A stretch of DNA of 6,524 nt from positions 1 through 6,524 of the forward strand of contig USFK01000078.1 in the NCBI GenBank assembly GCA_900553935.1. The letters are read 5' to 3'. The notes below the pieces were generated by a model. The model saw nothing but the letters and a program-made list of their open reading frames with translations. It was not told the origin of the DNA and ran no database searches. This DNA is from an uncultured Collinsella sp. (lineage in GTDB: Bacteria > Actinomycetota > Coriobacteriia > Coriobacteriales > Coriobacteriaceae). The position numbers and the translations under genes were made by a program. Shown here piece after piece: positions 1-5,577 of this stretch. Within the stretch, counting starts at the first letter, position 1. Every line of letters begins with the position of its first letter.

Positions 1-1659
1 TTCGTGGTAGGCACGGCAGAAACCGCCGTCGATGACAATCAGCCTGCCGTGCGCCTTGAGCGGATTCTCCCCCTCCTTGACGTGGATGGGGGTGTGGCCG
101 TTGATGATGTGGCCGGTCGGTGAACATGCCATGGGCGCGACACCAAACTCGCGCATGATGTCGTCGCAGACCGAGGGCGACTTGGTAAGCGTAAAGTACG
201 GGTCCATCGGCTCGACCCAGGTGCTCTTATCGGCGATATAGGCGCGCTCAAAGGTGCGCACCAGGCGTCCGCTGGCGGGTGAGTTAAAGCCAATCCACAG
301 GTACCACATCCAGTCGAGAGCGTCGCGGTCGCCCACGCGCCAGGCGCGGCGGGCGATGTGGTCGCAAAAATCGAGATAATCGTGGCCAGCGTGCCAGGTG
401 CCCAGGCATTTCATGCTGCTAAAGGTGCCGTCTTCGTTGAGTGGCACGCAGCCATGGAACAGCAGGTTGCCGTTGGCGACCTTGTACATCGAGCCGTGGG
501 AATAGAGGAAATCGATATGGCGATGCAGGTGATCGGCGGTGATAAACTCGGACACGAGCTTGTCGATGATGTGCTGCTCCTCGGGCGTGAGCGTATAGGG
601 GTCCGTCGGGTCGACGGTGGGGAAGTCGTTGGTCGTGAGCGGCCACACGCTGCCGTCGGCGAGCGTGACCGTGCCGGCGTCGTGGTCGATCTTGTCGAGT
701 AGCAGGCGGTCGGTCATGTCGAACTCGGGGTGGCGCTGGATAATCTGACCCTCGAGCTTAAAGAGCAGCACGTTGATGGCCTTGATCAGCGGGGTGATGG
801 ACTCACCGGCGGTGTAGGTGGCATCGGCAAAGGCGACAAGCTCACGCAGCGAGATGCCGTAGTCGTTCTCCAGGATCTCGTAGTTGTCGTAGCGTAGGTT
901 GTTGCGCAGCACCGTGGCGATGCAGGCGGGCTCACCGGCCGCAGCGCCCATCCACAGCAGGTCGTGGTTGCCCCACTGGATGTCGAGTGAATGGTAGGTG
1001 AGCAGGCGGTCCATAATCTTGGCCGCGCCGCCACCGCGGTCGAAGATGTCGCCCACCAGGTGCAGGTGGTCGACGGCCAGGCGCTTGATGAGCGAGGCAA
1101 GCGACTCGATAAAGTCGTCGGCGCTTGCGGTCTCCAGGATGGACTCCACGATGCGCTCGTGATAGCGCACGCGATAGTTGTTCTCGTCCGGGTGCGTGTG
1201 CAACAACTCGTCGATGATATAGGCGTAATCGCGCGGGATGGCCTTACGCACCTTGGAGCGCGTATAGCGGCTCGAAAGCGACCGGGCAACCATGATGAGC
1301 TGGTCAAGTATCGTCTTGTACCAGGTGGGCGAGTCCTCGCGCTGGCTGCGGACCAGCTCGATCTTCTCGTGCGGGTAGTAGATGAGCGTGCACAGCTCGC
1401 CCTTCTCGTCAAAGGTGAGCGTGTCGCCAAAAATCTCGTCGACATGCTCGCGCACGACGCCCGAGCAGTTGTTGAGGATGTGCATAAAGGCTTCGTACTC
1501 GCCATGCACGTCGCTCATAAAATGCTCAGTGCCTTTGGGCAGGTTGAGGATGGCCGAGAGATTGATGATCTCGGTAAACGCGGATTGCTCGGTGGGAAAT
1601 TGTTTCGACAGCAGACGCAGATACTTGAAGTCTTGCGGATTGCGATCGAATGCGACCAT
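1..1659 (-). CDS. fbp: Fructose-1,6-bisphosphatase, class III (partial, C-terminus beyond left edge)
   Basis: Hydrolyses fructose 1,6-bisphosphate to fructose 6-phosphate and phosphate, the committed step of gluconeogenesis, in the cytoplasm. The frame is open from ATG at 1659 to position 1: 553 residues without a stop. Class III enzymes are usually about 640-670 residues, so roughly 90-120 are missing. Metallophosphoesterase signatures are visible in order: SDVHGEY (residues 49-55), GDIFDRGG (203-210), GNHD (230-233), and late motifs NGHTP (520-524) and DGGF (544-547). These would bind the two metals and the phosphate. The opening MVAFDRNPQDFKYLRLLSKQ is typical of the family. The start is supported by a GGAAGG Shine-Dalgarno (complement of 1666-1671) six bases upstream. 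The gene is divergent from the DegV-family gene, and a perfect 10-bp inverted repeat lies 28-57 bases upstream of the start, suggesting control at the promoter or leader. Identification is very secure; only the missing end is unknown. Confidence 0.96.
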   Translation of the reverse strand, partial: MVAFDRNPQDFKYLRLLSKQFPTEQSAFTEIINLSAILNLPKGTEHFMSDVHGEYEAFMHILNNCSGVVREHVDEIFGDTLTFDEKGELCTLIYYPHEKIELVRSQREDSPTWYKTILDQLIMVARSLSSRYTRSKVRKAIPRDYAYIIDELLHTHPDENNYRVRYHERIVESILETASADDFIESLASLIKRLAVDHLHLVGDIFDRGGGAAKIMDRLLTYHSLDIQWGNHDLLWMGAAAGEPACIATVLRNNLRYDNYEILENDYGISLRELVAFADATYTAGESITPLIKAINVLLFKLEGQIIQRHPEFDMTDRLLLDKIDHDAGTVTLADGSVWPLTTNDFPTVDPTDPYTLTPEEQHIIDKLVSEFITADHLHRHIDFLYSHGSMYKVANGNLLFHGCVPLNEDGTFSSMKCLGTWHAGHDYLDFCDHIARRAWRVGDRDALDWMWYLWIGFNSPASGRLVRTFERAYIADKSTWVEPMDPYFTLTKSPSVCDDIMREFGVAPMACSPTGHIINGHTPIHVKEGENPLKAHGRLIVIDGGFCRAYHE

Positions 1660-1686
1660 GAAACACCTTCCGATGGGGTTGGTAAA

Positions 1687-1716
1687 ACTGATAAACAGCG
1701 TCAAACGTTTATCAGT
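1687..1716. promoter_or_regulatory. Perfect 10-10-10 inverted repeat upstream of fbp, candidate operator or leader hairpin
   Basis: ACTGATAAAC (1687-1696) is the exact reverse complement of GTTTATCAGT (1707-1716), separated by ten bases. The second arm overlaps the palindrome AAACGTTT (1703-1710), whose central CG recalls LacI-family operators. The element lies 28-57 bases before the fbp start codon. It could be a transcription-factor site or, if inside the transcript, a stem-loop in the leader; read leftward it is followed by only four T residues. The repeat is seen directly; the function is inferred. Confidence 0.55.
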
Positions 1717-1770
1717 ATGCGCCGCTTTTGTTTCGATTGGGGGTGGGAGGTCGAATTGTTGGCCGAACGG

Positions 1771-1787
1771 TTTGGTAAATCGATTTA
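1771..1787. repeat. TTTGGTAAAT repeat copy 1 overlapping a 12-bp palindrome
   Basis: TTTGGTAAAT at 1771-1780 recurs exactly at 1901-1910, and its core TTGGTAAA also occurs at 1679-1686. Copy 1 runs into TAAATCGATTTA (1776-1787), a perfect 12-bp palindrome. Such an arrangement between divergent genes can mark repressor or activator sites, but no regulator is identified. Confidence 0.4.
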
Positions 1788-1809
1788 GTTGAGGTAGATA
1801 TGGCGGTTG

Positions 1810-1867
1810 GGTGGAGACGACAGAAGGTGTTTTCTCAGATATTTATGCGTGGGGTCGGTGGAGACGA
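1810..1867. repeat. Pair of 11-bp direct repeats (GGTGGAGACGA)
   Basis: GGTGGAGACGA occurs at 1810-1820 and again at 1857-1867, 47 bp apart, within the AT-richer intergenic region. The match does not extend on either side. The role is unknown; it may be a binding-site pair or chance. Confidence 0.4.
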
Positions 1868-1900
1868 TGGTGGTAAAGATGTTCGCTATTATTGGTTCGA

Positions 1901-1910
1901 TTTGGTAAAT
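1901..1910. repeat. TTTGGTAAAT repeat copy 2
   Basis: Exact second copy of the 10-mer at 1771-1780, displaced by 130 bp. It lies about 35 bp upstream of the putative -10 box of the DegV-family gene, where an activator or repressor could act. Confidence 0.4.
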
Positions 1911-1942
1911 AGTGGACATATGTACCGTATATAGGCTCACTG

Positions 1943-1951
1943 TGCGATAAT
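1943..1951 (+). promoter_or_regulatory. Extended -10 promoter element for the DegV-family gene
   Basis: TGCGATAAT fits an extended -10 (TGn followed by a hexamer with five of six matches to TATAAT). Transcription would begin near 1958, leaving a leader of about 20 bases that contains the Shine-Dalgarno. No good -35 hexamer is found at 16-18 bp, which is tolerated by extended -10 promoters. An ACATATGT palindrome (1916-1923) sits where a -35 factor or repressor would bind. Confidence 0.5.
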
Positions 1952-1979
1952 TTGCGCAGCAATGAGTAAGGAGCCTCAT

Positions 1980-2870
1980 ATGAGTGATTTTGTCCTGACC
2001 TGTGAATCCGCCGCCGATCGAACTCGGGAGTTCTTTGAATCGCGCAATATCCCTGTCGTGTGTTTTCATTACGAGATCGACGATGTTGTCTATACGGACG
2101 ATCTGTATCAGTCGATTACGCCGGACGAGTTTTTTGCCCAGATATCCGCGGGCGCCATGCCCAAGACGTCTCAGGTGAGCGTGGGTGAGTACGAGGAGTT
2201 TTGGGAGCCGCTTGTTGCCGAGGGTAAAGACGTGCTGCACCTGACGTTGTCGTCGGGTATTTCGGGCACGTATGGCTCGGCTTGCGTTGCGGCGCAGATG
2301 CTCGCCGATCGCTATCCCCAGGGCGGCAAGGTGCGCGTCATCGATTCGCTGGCGGCGTCTTCGGGCTTTGGCCTGCTGGCGGAATGTGCCGCCGACGTGC
2401 GCGATAGCGGGGCTTCACTCGACGAGACGGCTGCCTGGATCGAGGAGCACAAGCTCAACCTGCACCACTGGTTCTTCTCGACCGATCTGTCGAGCTACCT
2501 GCGCGGCGGTCGCATTTCGGCTGCGAGCGCGATCATCGGCACGGCGCTTAAGATTTGCCCGCTTATGACGGTCGATTGCGAAGGTGGGCTGTCGCCACGT
2601 GAGAAGATTCGCACTAAGAAGCGCGCGATTTCCGAGATGTCTAAGACCATGATGGCACACGTGCAGGACGGTGCGGATTATTCGGGTAAGTGCATCATGT
2701 CGCACTCGGCGTGCCGCGAGGACGCTGAGGCCGTTGCGGCGCTGATTGAGGAACAAGTTCCGCAGCTCAAAGGCAAGATTGAGATCAACAATATCGGTGC
2801 TCTGATCGGTTCGCACACCGGACCAGGTACGGTGGCGCTCTTCTTTATGGGCGACAAGCGCGTGGATTAA
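1980..2870 (+). CDS. DegV-family (fatty-acid-binding, FakB-like) protein
   Basis: A 296-residue cytoplasmic protein of the DegV fold. Family members bind a fatty acid; FakB proteins present it to the kinase FakA to make acyl-phosphate for phospholipid synthesis. Visible motifs are the N-terminal strand SDFVLTCESAADRT (2-15), TSQ (63-65), SSGISGTYGSA (91-101), the strand ending VIDS (120-123), LRGGRIS (174-180) and GSHTGPGT (277-284), all in family order; TSQ and the SSGISGT loop line the lipid carboxylate pocket in known members. Length matches the usual 280-300. ATG at 1980 is preferred over an in-frame ATG 18 bases upstream, because TAAGGAG (1967-1973) is spaced six bases from it and would lie inside the longer version. 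No FakA-like gene is in the window, so a kinase partner and lipid specificity cannot be assigned. The gene is divergent from fbp and probably monocistronic, with a hairpin downstream. Confidence 0.93.
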   Translation: MSDFVLTCESAADRTREFFESRNIPVVCFHYEIDDVVYTDDLYQSITPDEFFAQISAGAMPKTSQVSVGEYEEFWEPLVAEGKDVLHLTLSSGISGTYGSACVAAQMLADRYPQGGKVRVIDSLAASSGFGLLAECAADVRDSGASLDETAAWIEEHKLNLHHWFFSTDLSSYLRGGRISAASAIIGTALKICPLMTVDCEGGLSPREKIRTKKRAISEMSKTMMAHVQDGADYSGKCIMSHSACREDAEAVAALIEEQVPQLKGKIEINNIGALIGSHTGPGTVALFFMGDKRVD

Positions 2871-2908
2871 TTTACCTCATCACGTCGCCGCATGATTGCT
2901 CAAACGAA

Positions 2909-2944
2909 AGCGGCCCGCCTCACGTTTGCGGGGCGGGCCTTGCT
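2909..2944. terminator. GC-rich hairpin between convergent genes, probable bidirectional terminator
   Basis: GGCCCGCC (2912-2919) pairs with GGCGGGCC (2932-2939), an 8-bp GC-only stem. AGC at 2909-2911 can also pair with GCT at 2942-2944 across a two-base bulge. It lies between the stop of the DegV-family gene (2870) and the stop of the barrel gene (2952), which are convergent. T tracts are short in both directions (TTGCTGTT rightward, GCTTTCGTTT leftward), so termination strength is uncertain. Confidence 0.65.
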
Positions 2945-2951
2945 GTTGCGG

Positions 2952-4043
2952 CTAGCGTTTCTTTCCGCGGAAGAAGAAGCCGTGCAACGAGGGCTTGAGT
3001 CCACGGTTGGCACGACGTTCCTCGATATGATCGTGGATCGATGCGACGCGTTCGATGACTTCGTCGGGAATCGGCACGTCGGGATTCATGTTCTCGACCT
3101 GGCTGACCTCGGCGGCGGCGACCTGGTCGATAATGGGCACATCGTCGTGCGAGATGACAGGCGTGGCGTCTTCTTTCATCTTGCGGTAGCGCTGCATCAT
3201 GTCGGTCTGCAGCTGCTGGGCCGAAGGCGGTGTCCAGATGATGGCGTTGGCGCCGGCGGCGATGGTCTCGCGGATGCTCTCGGGTGTTTTGCCGCCCGGT
3301 GCGATGAGCGGCAGGTTGGGATAGTGCTCGCGCAGCTCGCGCAGGACCTGGGGCGTGTTCTTGCCGGCTGCGATATTGAGGATCTTGGCTCCGGCACGCA
3401 CCTTGGCGTGAGCATCGTCGTCGCAGCGAACGACCGTGGCGATGACGGGGATGTCGGCGATGTTGGTGATGTGCTCGACCATTTTGGCAGTGGCGGGGGA
3501 GTTGACCACGCAGCCCGCCGCGCCCTGCATCTCGGAGACGGCCGCCATCTGCACGGAGCGCTTACCGGTGGTGGTGCCACCGCCCACGCCTACAAAGACC
3601 GGGCACTCGGCGACGGTCAACAGCGCCTGCGTAATGGCCGGCTGTGGCGTGAAGGGGTAAACGGCAAAGACGGCATCGGCGTTGGAGTTGCGGATGACCG
3701 CGACGTCGGTAGTGTAGATGAGCGACTTGATGCGGCGGCCAAAGAGCGTAAAGCCGCTGGCCTCCTCGATCTCGTCGGGCATACGGAGGGCAGCCTTGCG
3801 CAAACGCCCGTCGATGGGCAGCGGCTCCATGGGGAGCAGTCCGTTGGGGGTCACGGCTACCTGGGGCTCGGTGAACTCGTCTGCGAGCTCGACCTCGGAA
3901 AAATCGACCGAGGCGACGATGTCCTCGTGAACCTCGGCAGGAACATCGATGGGGGCTTGGTCGTTTGCCGTGACCGGCGTGTCGAAGGAGCTGGTGCCGA
4001 CGAAGGCGTCGACGCGCTCGTTTAGGTCGTTGAGGGTATCCAT
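2952..4043 (-). CDS. Barrel-fold protein of unknown function with acidic N-terminal extension
   Basis: A 363-residue soluble protein. Residues about 97-275 look like a beta/alpha barrel: repeated strand-helix units with DVAVIRNSNADAVFAVYPFTP (first part 113-127), PVFVGVGGGTTTGKRS (148-163), GAAGCVVNSP (174-183), IPVIATVVRCDDDAHA (198-213), GAKILNIAAG (218-227), LPLIAPGGKTPESI (244-257) and AGANAIIWTPPS (263-274). The glycine-rich loops near 152-161 and 248-252 resemble phosphate-binding turns of barrel aldolases and epimerases. I recall similar proteins, often labelled only hydrolase, in clostridia and streptococci; no reaction is established to my knowledge. Residues 1-80 are acidic and Pro-rich, probably disordered; the C-terminus is charged and ends in the basic FFFRGKKR. 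ATG at 4043 has GAGG four bases upstream. Single gene, convergent with the DegV-family gene. Confidence 0.85.
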   Translation of the reverse strand: MDTLNDLNERVDAFVGTSSFDTPVTANDQAPIDVPAEVHEDIVASVDFSEVELADEFTEPQVAVTPNGLLPMEPLPIDGRLRKAALRMPDEIEEASGFTLFGRRIKSLIYTTDVAVIRNSNADAVFAVYPFTPQPAITQALLTVAECPVFVGVGGGTTTGKRSVQMAAVSEMQGAAGCVVNSPATAKMVEHITNIADIPVIATVVRCDDDAHAKVRAGAKILNIAAGKNTPQVLRELREHYPNLPLIAPGGKTPESIRETIAAGANAIIWTPPSAQQLQTDMMQRYRKMKEDATPVISHDDVPIIDQVAAAEVSQVENMNPDVPIPDEVIERVASIHDHIEERRANRGLKPSLHGFFFRGKKR

Positions 4044-4234
4044 GGATCCTCGATTCTATGCGATGGTGGCCTGCAAGGTGCCGGCAGCGTTGTGCTTGCT
4101 AAATCGTTTGACGAGTTGATTTTTCCCCGCCGTGCCATCCGTTAGACCGAAGGGCCGGCGAACGTGAAGGAGCTGTGGTGGCGGGTATTGAGGTGCTATC
4201 TTGAAAGTCCCGTTTAAAAGAGAGGTGACGCGGA
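4044..4234. other. Intergenic region between the barrel gene and the small membrane protein gene
   Basis: This 191-bp divergent spacer should carry promoters for both flanking genes. For the rightward gene, TGCTATCTT (4194-4202) resembles an extended -10 without a good -35. A TTGACG hexamer (4108-4113) has no matching -10 at normal spacing. For the leftward gene no convincing promoter is found. No RNA gene is seen. Confidence 0.6.
4194..4202 (+). promoter_or_regulatory. Possible extended -10 for the 56-residue membrane protein gene
   Basis: TGCTATCTT gives TGn plus a hexamer with four matches to TATAAT. Transcription would start near 4209, about 26 bases before the ATG and upstream of the AGAGAGGTG ribosome-binding site. 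There is no recognisable -35, so this remains tentative. Confidence 0.33.
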
Positions 4235-4405
4235 ATGGAATTCACAGCAATGTTGGGCTCGATTGGCCTGTGTGTGGGCGCAATCGTAGCCGCCGCGGTC
4301 ATCTACTTGGTGGTTACGGCCATTAAAGGCAAAAGAGCCAAGCGCAAGGAACGCGAGGCACTTAAGCAGCACCGTGACCAGCAGGACAAGCGCGCACAGA
4401 GATAG
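4235..4405 (+). CDS. Small single-span membrane protein with basic coiled tail (56 aa)
   Basis: A 56-residue protein from ATG 4235 to TAG 4403-4405. After a short N-terminus (MEFTAML), residues about 7-30 form one hydrophobic segment rich in Ile, Val, Ala and Gly. Residues 31-56 are strongly charged and basic (KGKRAKRKEREALKQ, then HRDQQDKRAQR) and likely helical. The positive-inside rule places the tail in the cytoplasm. AGAGAGGTG upstream, with AGGTG seven bases before the ATG, is a good ribosome-binding site and the main support for a real gene alongside the clean membrane/tail architecture. It is not a signal peptide with a secreted remainder. I do not recognise the family and assign no function. 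It is convergent with the methyltransferase gene, with only 24 bases between stops and no clear terminator. Confidence 0.75.
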   Translation: MEFTAMLGSIGLCVGAIVAAAVIYLVVTAIKGKRAKRKEREALKQHRDQQDKRAQR

Positions 4406-4429
4406 CTTGTTGAGTTTTGAATCCGTGCG

Positions 4430-5533
4430 CTAGCTGCGTTTTCGGATCAAGGCGATGTAGAAGCCCTCAAAGTCGCGGCTGGGCGGAATGGTCAGCGTGC
4501 CGGGCATACCGTTGGTGACGGACGAGACGTGGCCGGCGGCGATGGCCACGGTAAGGGCGTTGCTCTCGACGCGTGGCTCTTCGCCAGCTTCCTGGGCGCG
4601 GCGCTTTTCACTTTCGCTCGGCGTGCCATCGAGGGGGATAAGCTCGCAGTCCATGTGCTTGTCGAGGGCCTCTTGCAAGGCGTCCTCGTTTTCCTGCGGC
4701 ATAATCGAACAAGTGGAATAGACGAGCGTGCCGCCCGGTTTGAGGGCACCCATGGCGCGGTCCAGAAGTGCTCGCTGCGAGCGGGCGCACTTGCAAAGCA
4801 GCTGCTCGGTCAGGCCGCGCAGACTCTTCTCGTTGCCGCTGATGACGGTGCCCGTGCCGGTGCAGGGAGCGTCGAGCAGGATACGGTCAAAGCGGAAGAA
4901 CTCGTCGAGCTCGCGTGCGTCAATACGCATGACGGGCACGTTTTTTGCGCCTTGGCGGTGGAGGTTGGCTTCGAGCTTCTCGGCTCGGGGAATGCTCATC
5001 TCGCAGGCGGTAAGGTGCGCCTGGCCCTGCGTGAGGGCGGCGATCTGCGTCGTCTTGCCACCGGGGGCTGCGCACATGTCCAGGATGTCCTCGCCTGCCT
5101 GGGCGCCCAGGACCAACGGCGGCATCATGGACGACAGGCTTTGCAAGTAGATTTTGCCGTCGCGGTAGATGTCGAGGTCCCACAGGTCGGCCACCTGGGC
5201 CTCGGGCAGGATGAAGGCGTCCGGATACCAGGTAACGGTTTGGTGCGCGATGCCGGCCTCGTCGAGTGCGGCGCCGATGTCCTCGGCGGTTGCCTTGAGC
5301 GTGTTGGCGCGCAGTGTGACTGGGCGTGTGGCTGCGGCGCCAAAGCCTTCGATCATGAGCTGAGCGTCAGTGGGGGCATAGGCGCCGGCGACCGTGTCGA
5401 CCATAAAGCGCGGCAGGTCGGCGGCGGAGGGTTGGGCGGCAAGCTGGTCGGAAAGCTCGGTGGCGGCAAACTGCCTGAGCTTGAGCTCGGCCTTGACCTG
5501 CTTTTTCTGCTTACGACGACGCGGCTTGGACAT
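4430..5533 (-). CDS. RsmB/NOP-family RNA (cytosine-C5) methyltransferase
   Basis: A 367-residue SAM-dependent enzyme that should methylate cytosine C5 in RNA, most likely rRNA. Residues 1-15 are very basic (PRRRKQKKQ), suited to RNA contact. RANTLK (75-80) begins the conserved N-terminal part of the family. The SAM-binding motif is DMCAAPGGKTTQ (152-163). Cys224 lies in DAPCTGTGTV (221-230), the motif usually PCSG, and Cys275 in YSTCSIMPQEN (272-282), the expected nucleophile motif; two cysteines are the hallmark of m5C RNA methyltransferases. The C-terminus GTLTIPPSRDFEGFYIALIRKR is the normal catalytic-domain end, so there is no PUA-like extension such as in E. coli RsmF. Start ATG 5533 follows a strong GGAAGGAAAG (complement of 5538-5547). 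It lies 40 bases downstream of the MetRS-like gene in the same direction, probably one operon. The exact target (RsmB-, RsmF- or tRNA-type) cannot be fixed from sequence. Confidence 0.93.
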   Translation of the reverse strand: MSKPRRRKQKKQVKAELKLRQFAATELSDQLAAQPSAADLPRFMVDTVAGAYAPTDAQLMIEGFGAAATRPVTLRANTLKATAEDIGAALDEAGIAHQTVTWYPDAFILPEAQVADLWDLDIYRDGKIYLQSLSSMMPPLVLGAQAGEDILDMCAAPGGKTTQIAALTQGQAHLTACEMSIPRAEKLEANLHRQGAKNVPVMRIDARELDEFFRFDRILLDAPCTGTGTVISGNEKSLRGLTEQLLCKCARSQRALLDRAMGALKPGGTLVYSTCSIMPQENEDALQEALDKHMDCELIPLDGTPSESEKRRAQEAGEEPRVESNALTVAIAAGHVSSVTNGMPGTLTIPPSRDFEGFYIALIRKRS

Positions 5534-5555
5534 CCGTCTTTCCTTCCTGTTCCAC

Positions 5556-5577
5556 CTAGGCTCTGCCGGTTGCCTAG
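5556..5577. repeat. Small inverted repeat across the MetRS-like stop codon
   Basis: CTAGGC (5556-5561) and GCCTAG (5572-5577) are exact reverse complements with a ten-base spacer. The right arm includes the stop codon of the MetRS-like gene. In the leftward transcript it would form a short stem just before the methyltransferase ribosome-binding site. It is too weak for a terminator and may affect translational coupling, or be chance. Confidence 0.3.

Larger units (their letters stand above)
1660..1979. other. Divergent intergenic control region between fbp and the DegV-family gene
   Basis: This 320-bp stretch has no convincing gene and is clearly more AT-rich than its flanks. It must contain the divergent promoters of fbp (leftward) and the DegV-family gene (rightward). 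It holds a perfect 10-bp inverted repeat (1687-1716), an overlapping AAACGTTT palindrome (1703-1710), a 12-bp palindrome (1776-1787), a 10-bp direct repeat (1771-1780 and 1901-1910), an 11-bp direct repeat (1810-1820 and 1857-1867) and an extended -10 box (1943-1951). I found no convincing sigma70 promoter for fbp. No tRNA or recognisable riboswitch is seen. Confidence 0.8.

Noticed and set aside
786..1505. Minus-strand reading frame of 239 codons inside fbp in another frame
   Set aside because: Ser/Arg/Thr-rich shadow frame; the fbp frame is open through the whole region with all family motifs.
1699..1704. TTGACG (minus strand) as a -35 box for fbp
   Set aside because: No acceptable -10 hexamer lies 16-18 bp downstream, and the hexamer falls within the inverted repeat.
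991..1788. Long plus-strand reading frame (265 codons) across fbp
   Set aside because: It lies antisense to the well-conserved class III fructose-1,6-bisphosphatase; such frames arise from GC-rich codon use, and its translation shows no recognisable domain.
1785..1921. Possible short minus-strand protein in the fbp/DegV intergenic region
   Set aside because: The frame continues antisense into the DegV-family gene, has only a weak ribosome-binding site before the internal ATG, and resembles nothing known; the region is better explained as regulatory.
2892..4025. Plus-strand reading frame of 377 codons opposite the barrel gene
   Set aside because: It is slightly longer than the real gene, but the translation is an Asp/Gly/Val-rich shadow without domain motifs, and it begins inside the terminator hairpin; the minus-strand protein shows clear strand-helix repeats.
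4400..4435. Terminator between the small membrane protein gene and the methyltransferase gene
   Set aside because: Only short, imperfect pairing (AGC/GCT elements) and no T tract; not supportable as a terminator.
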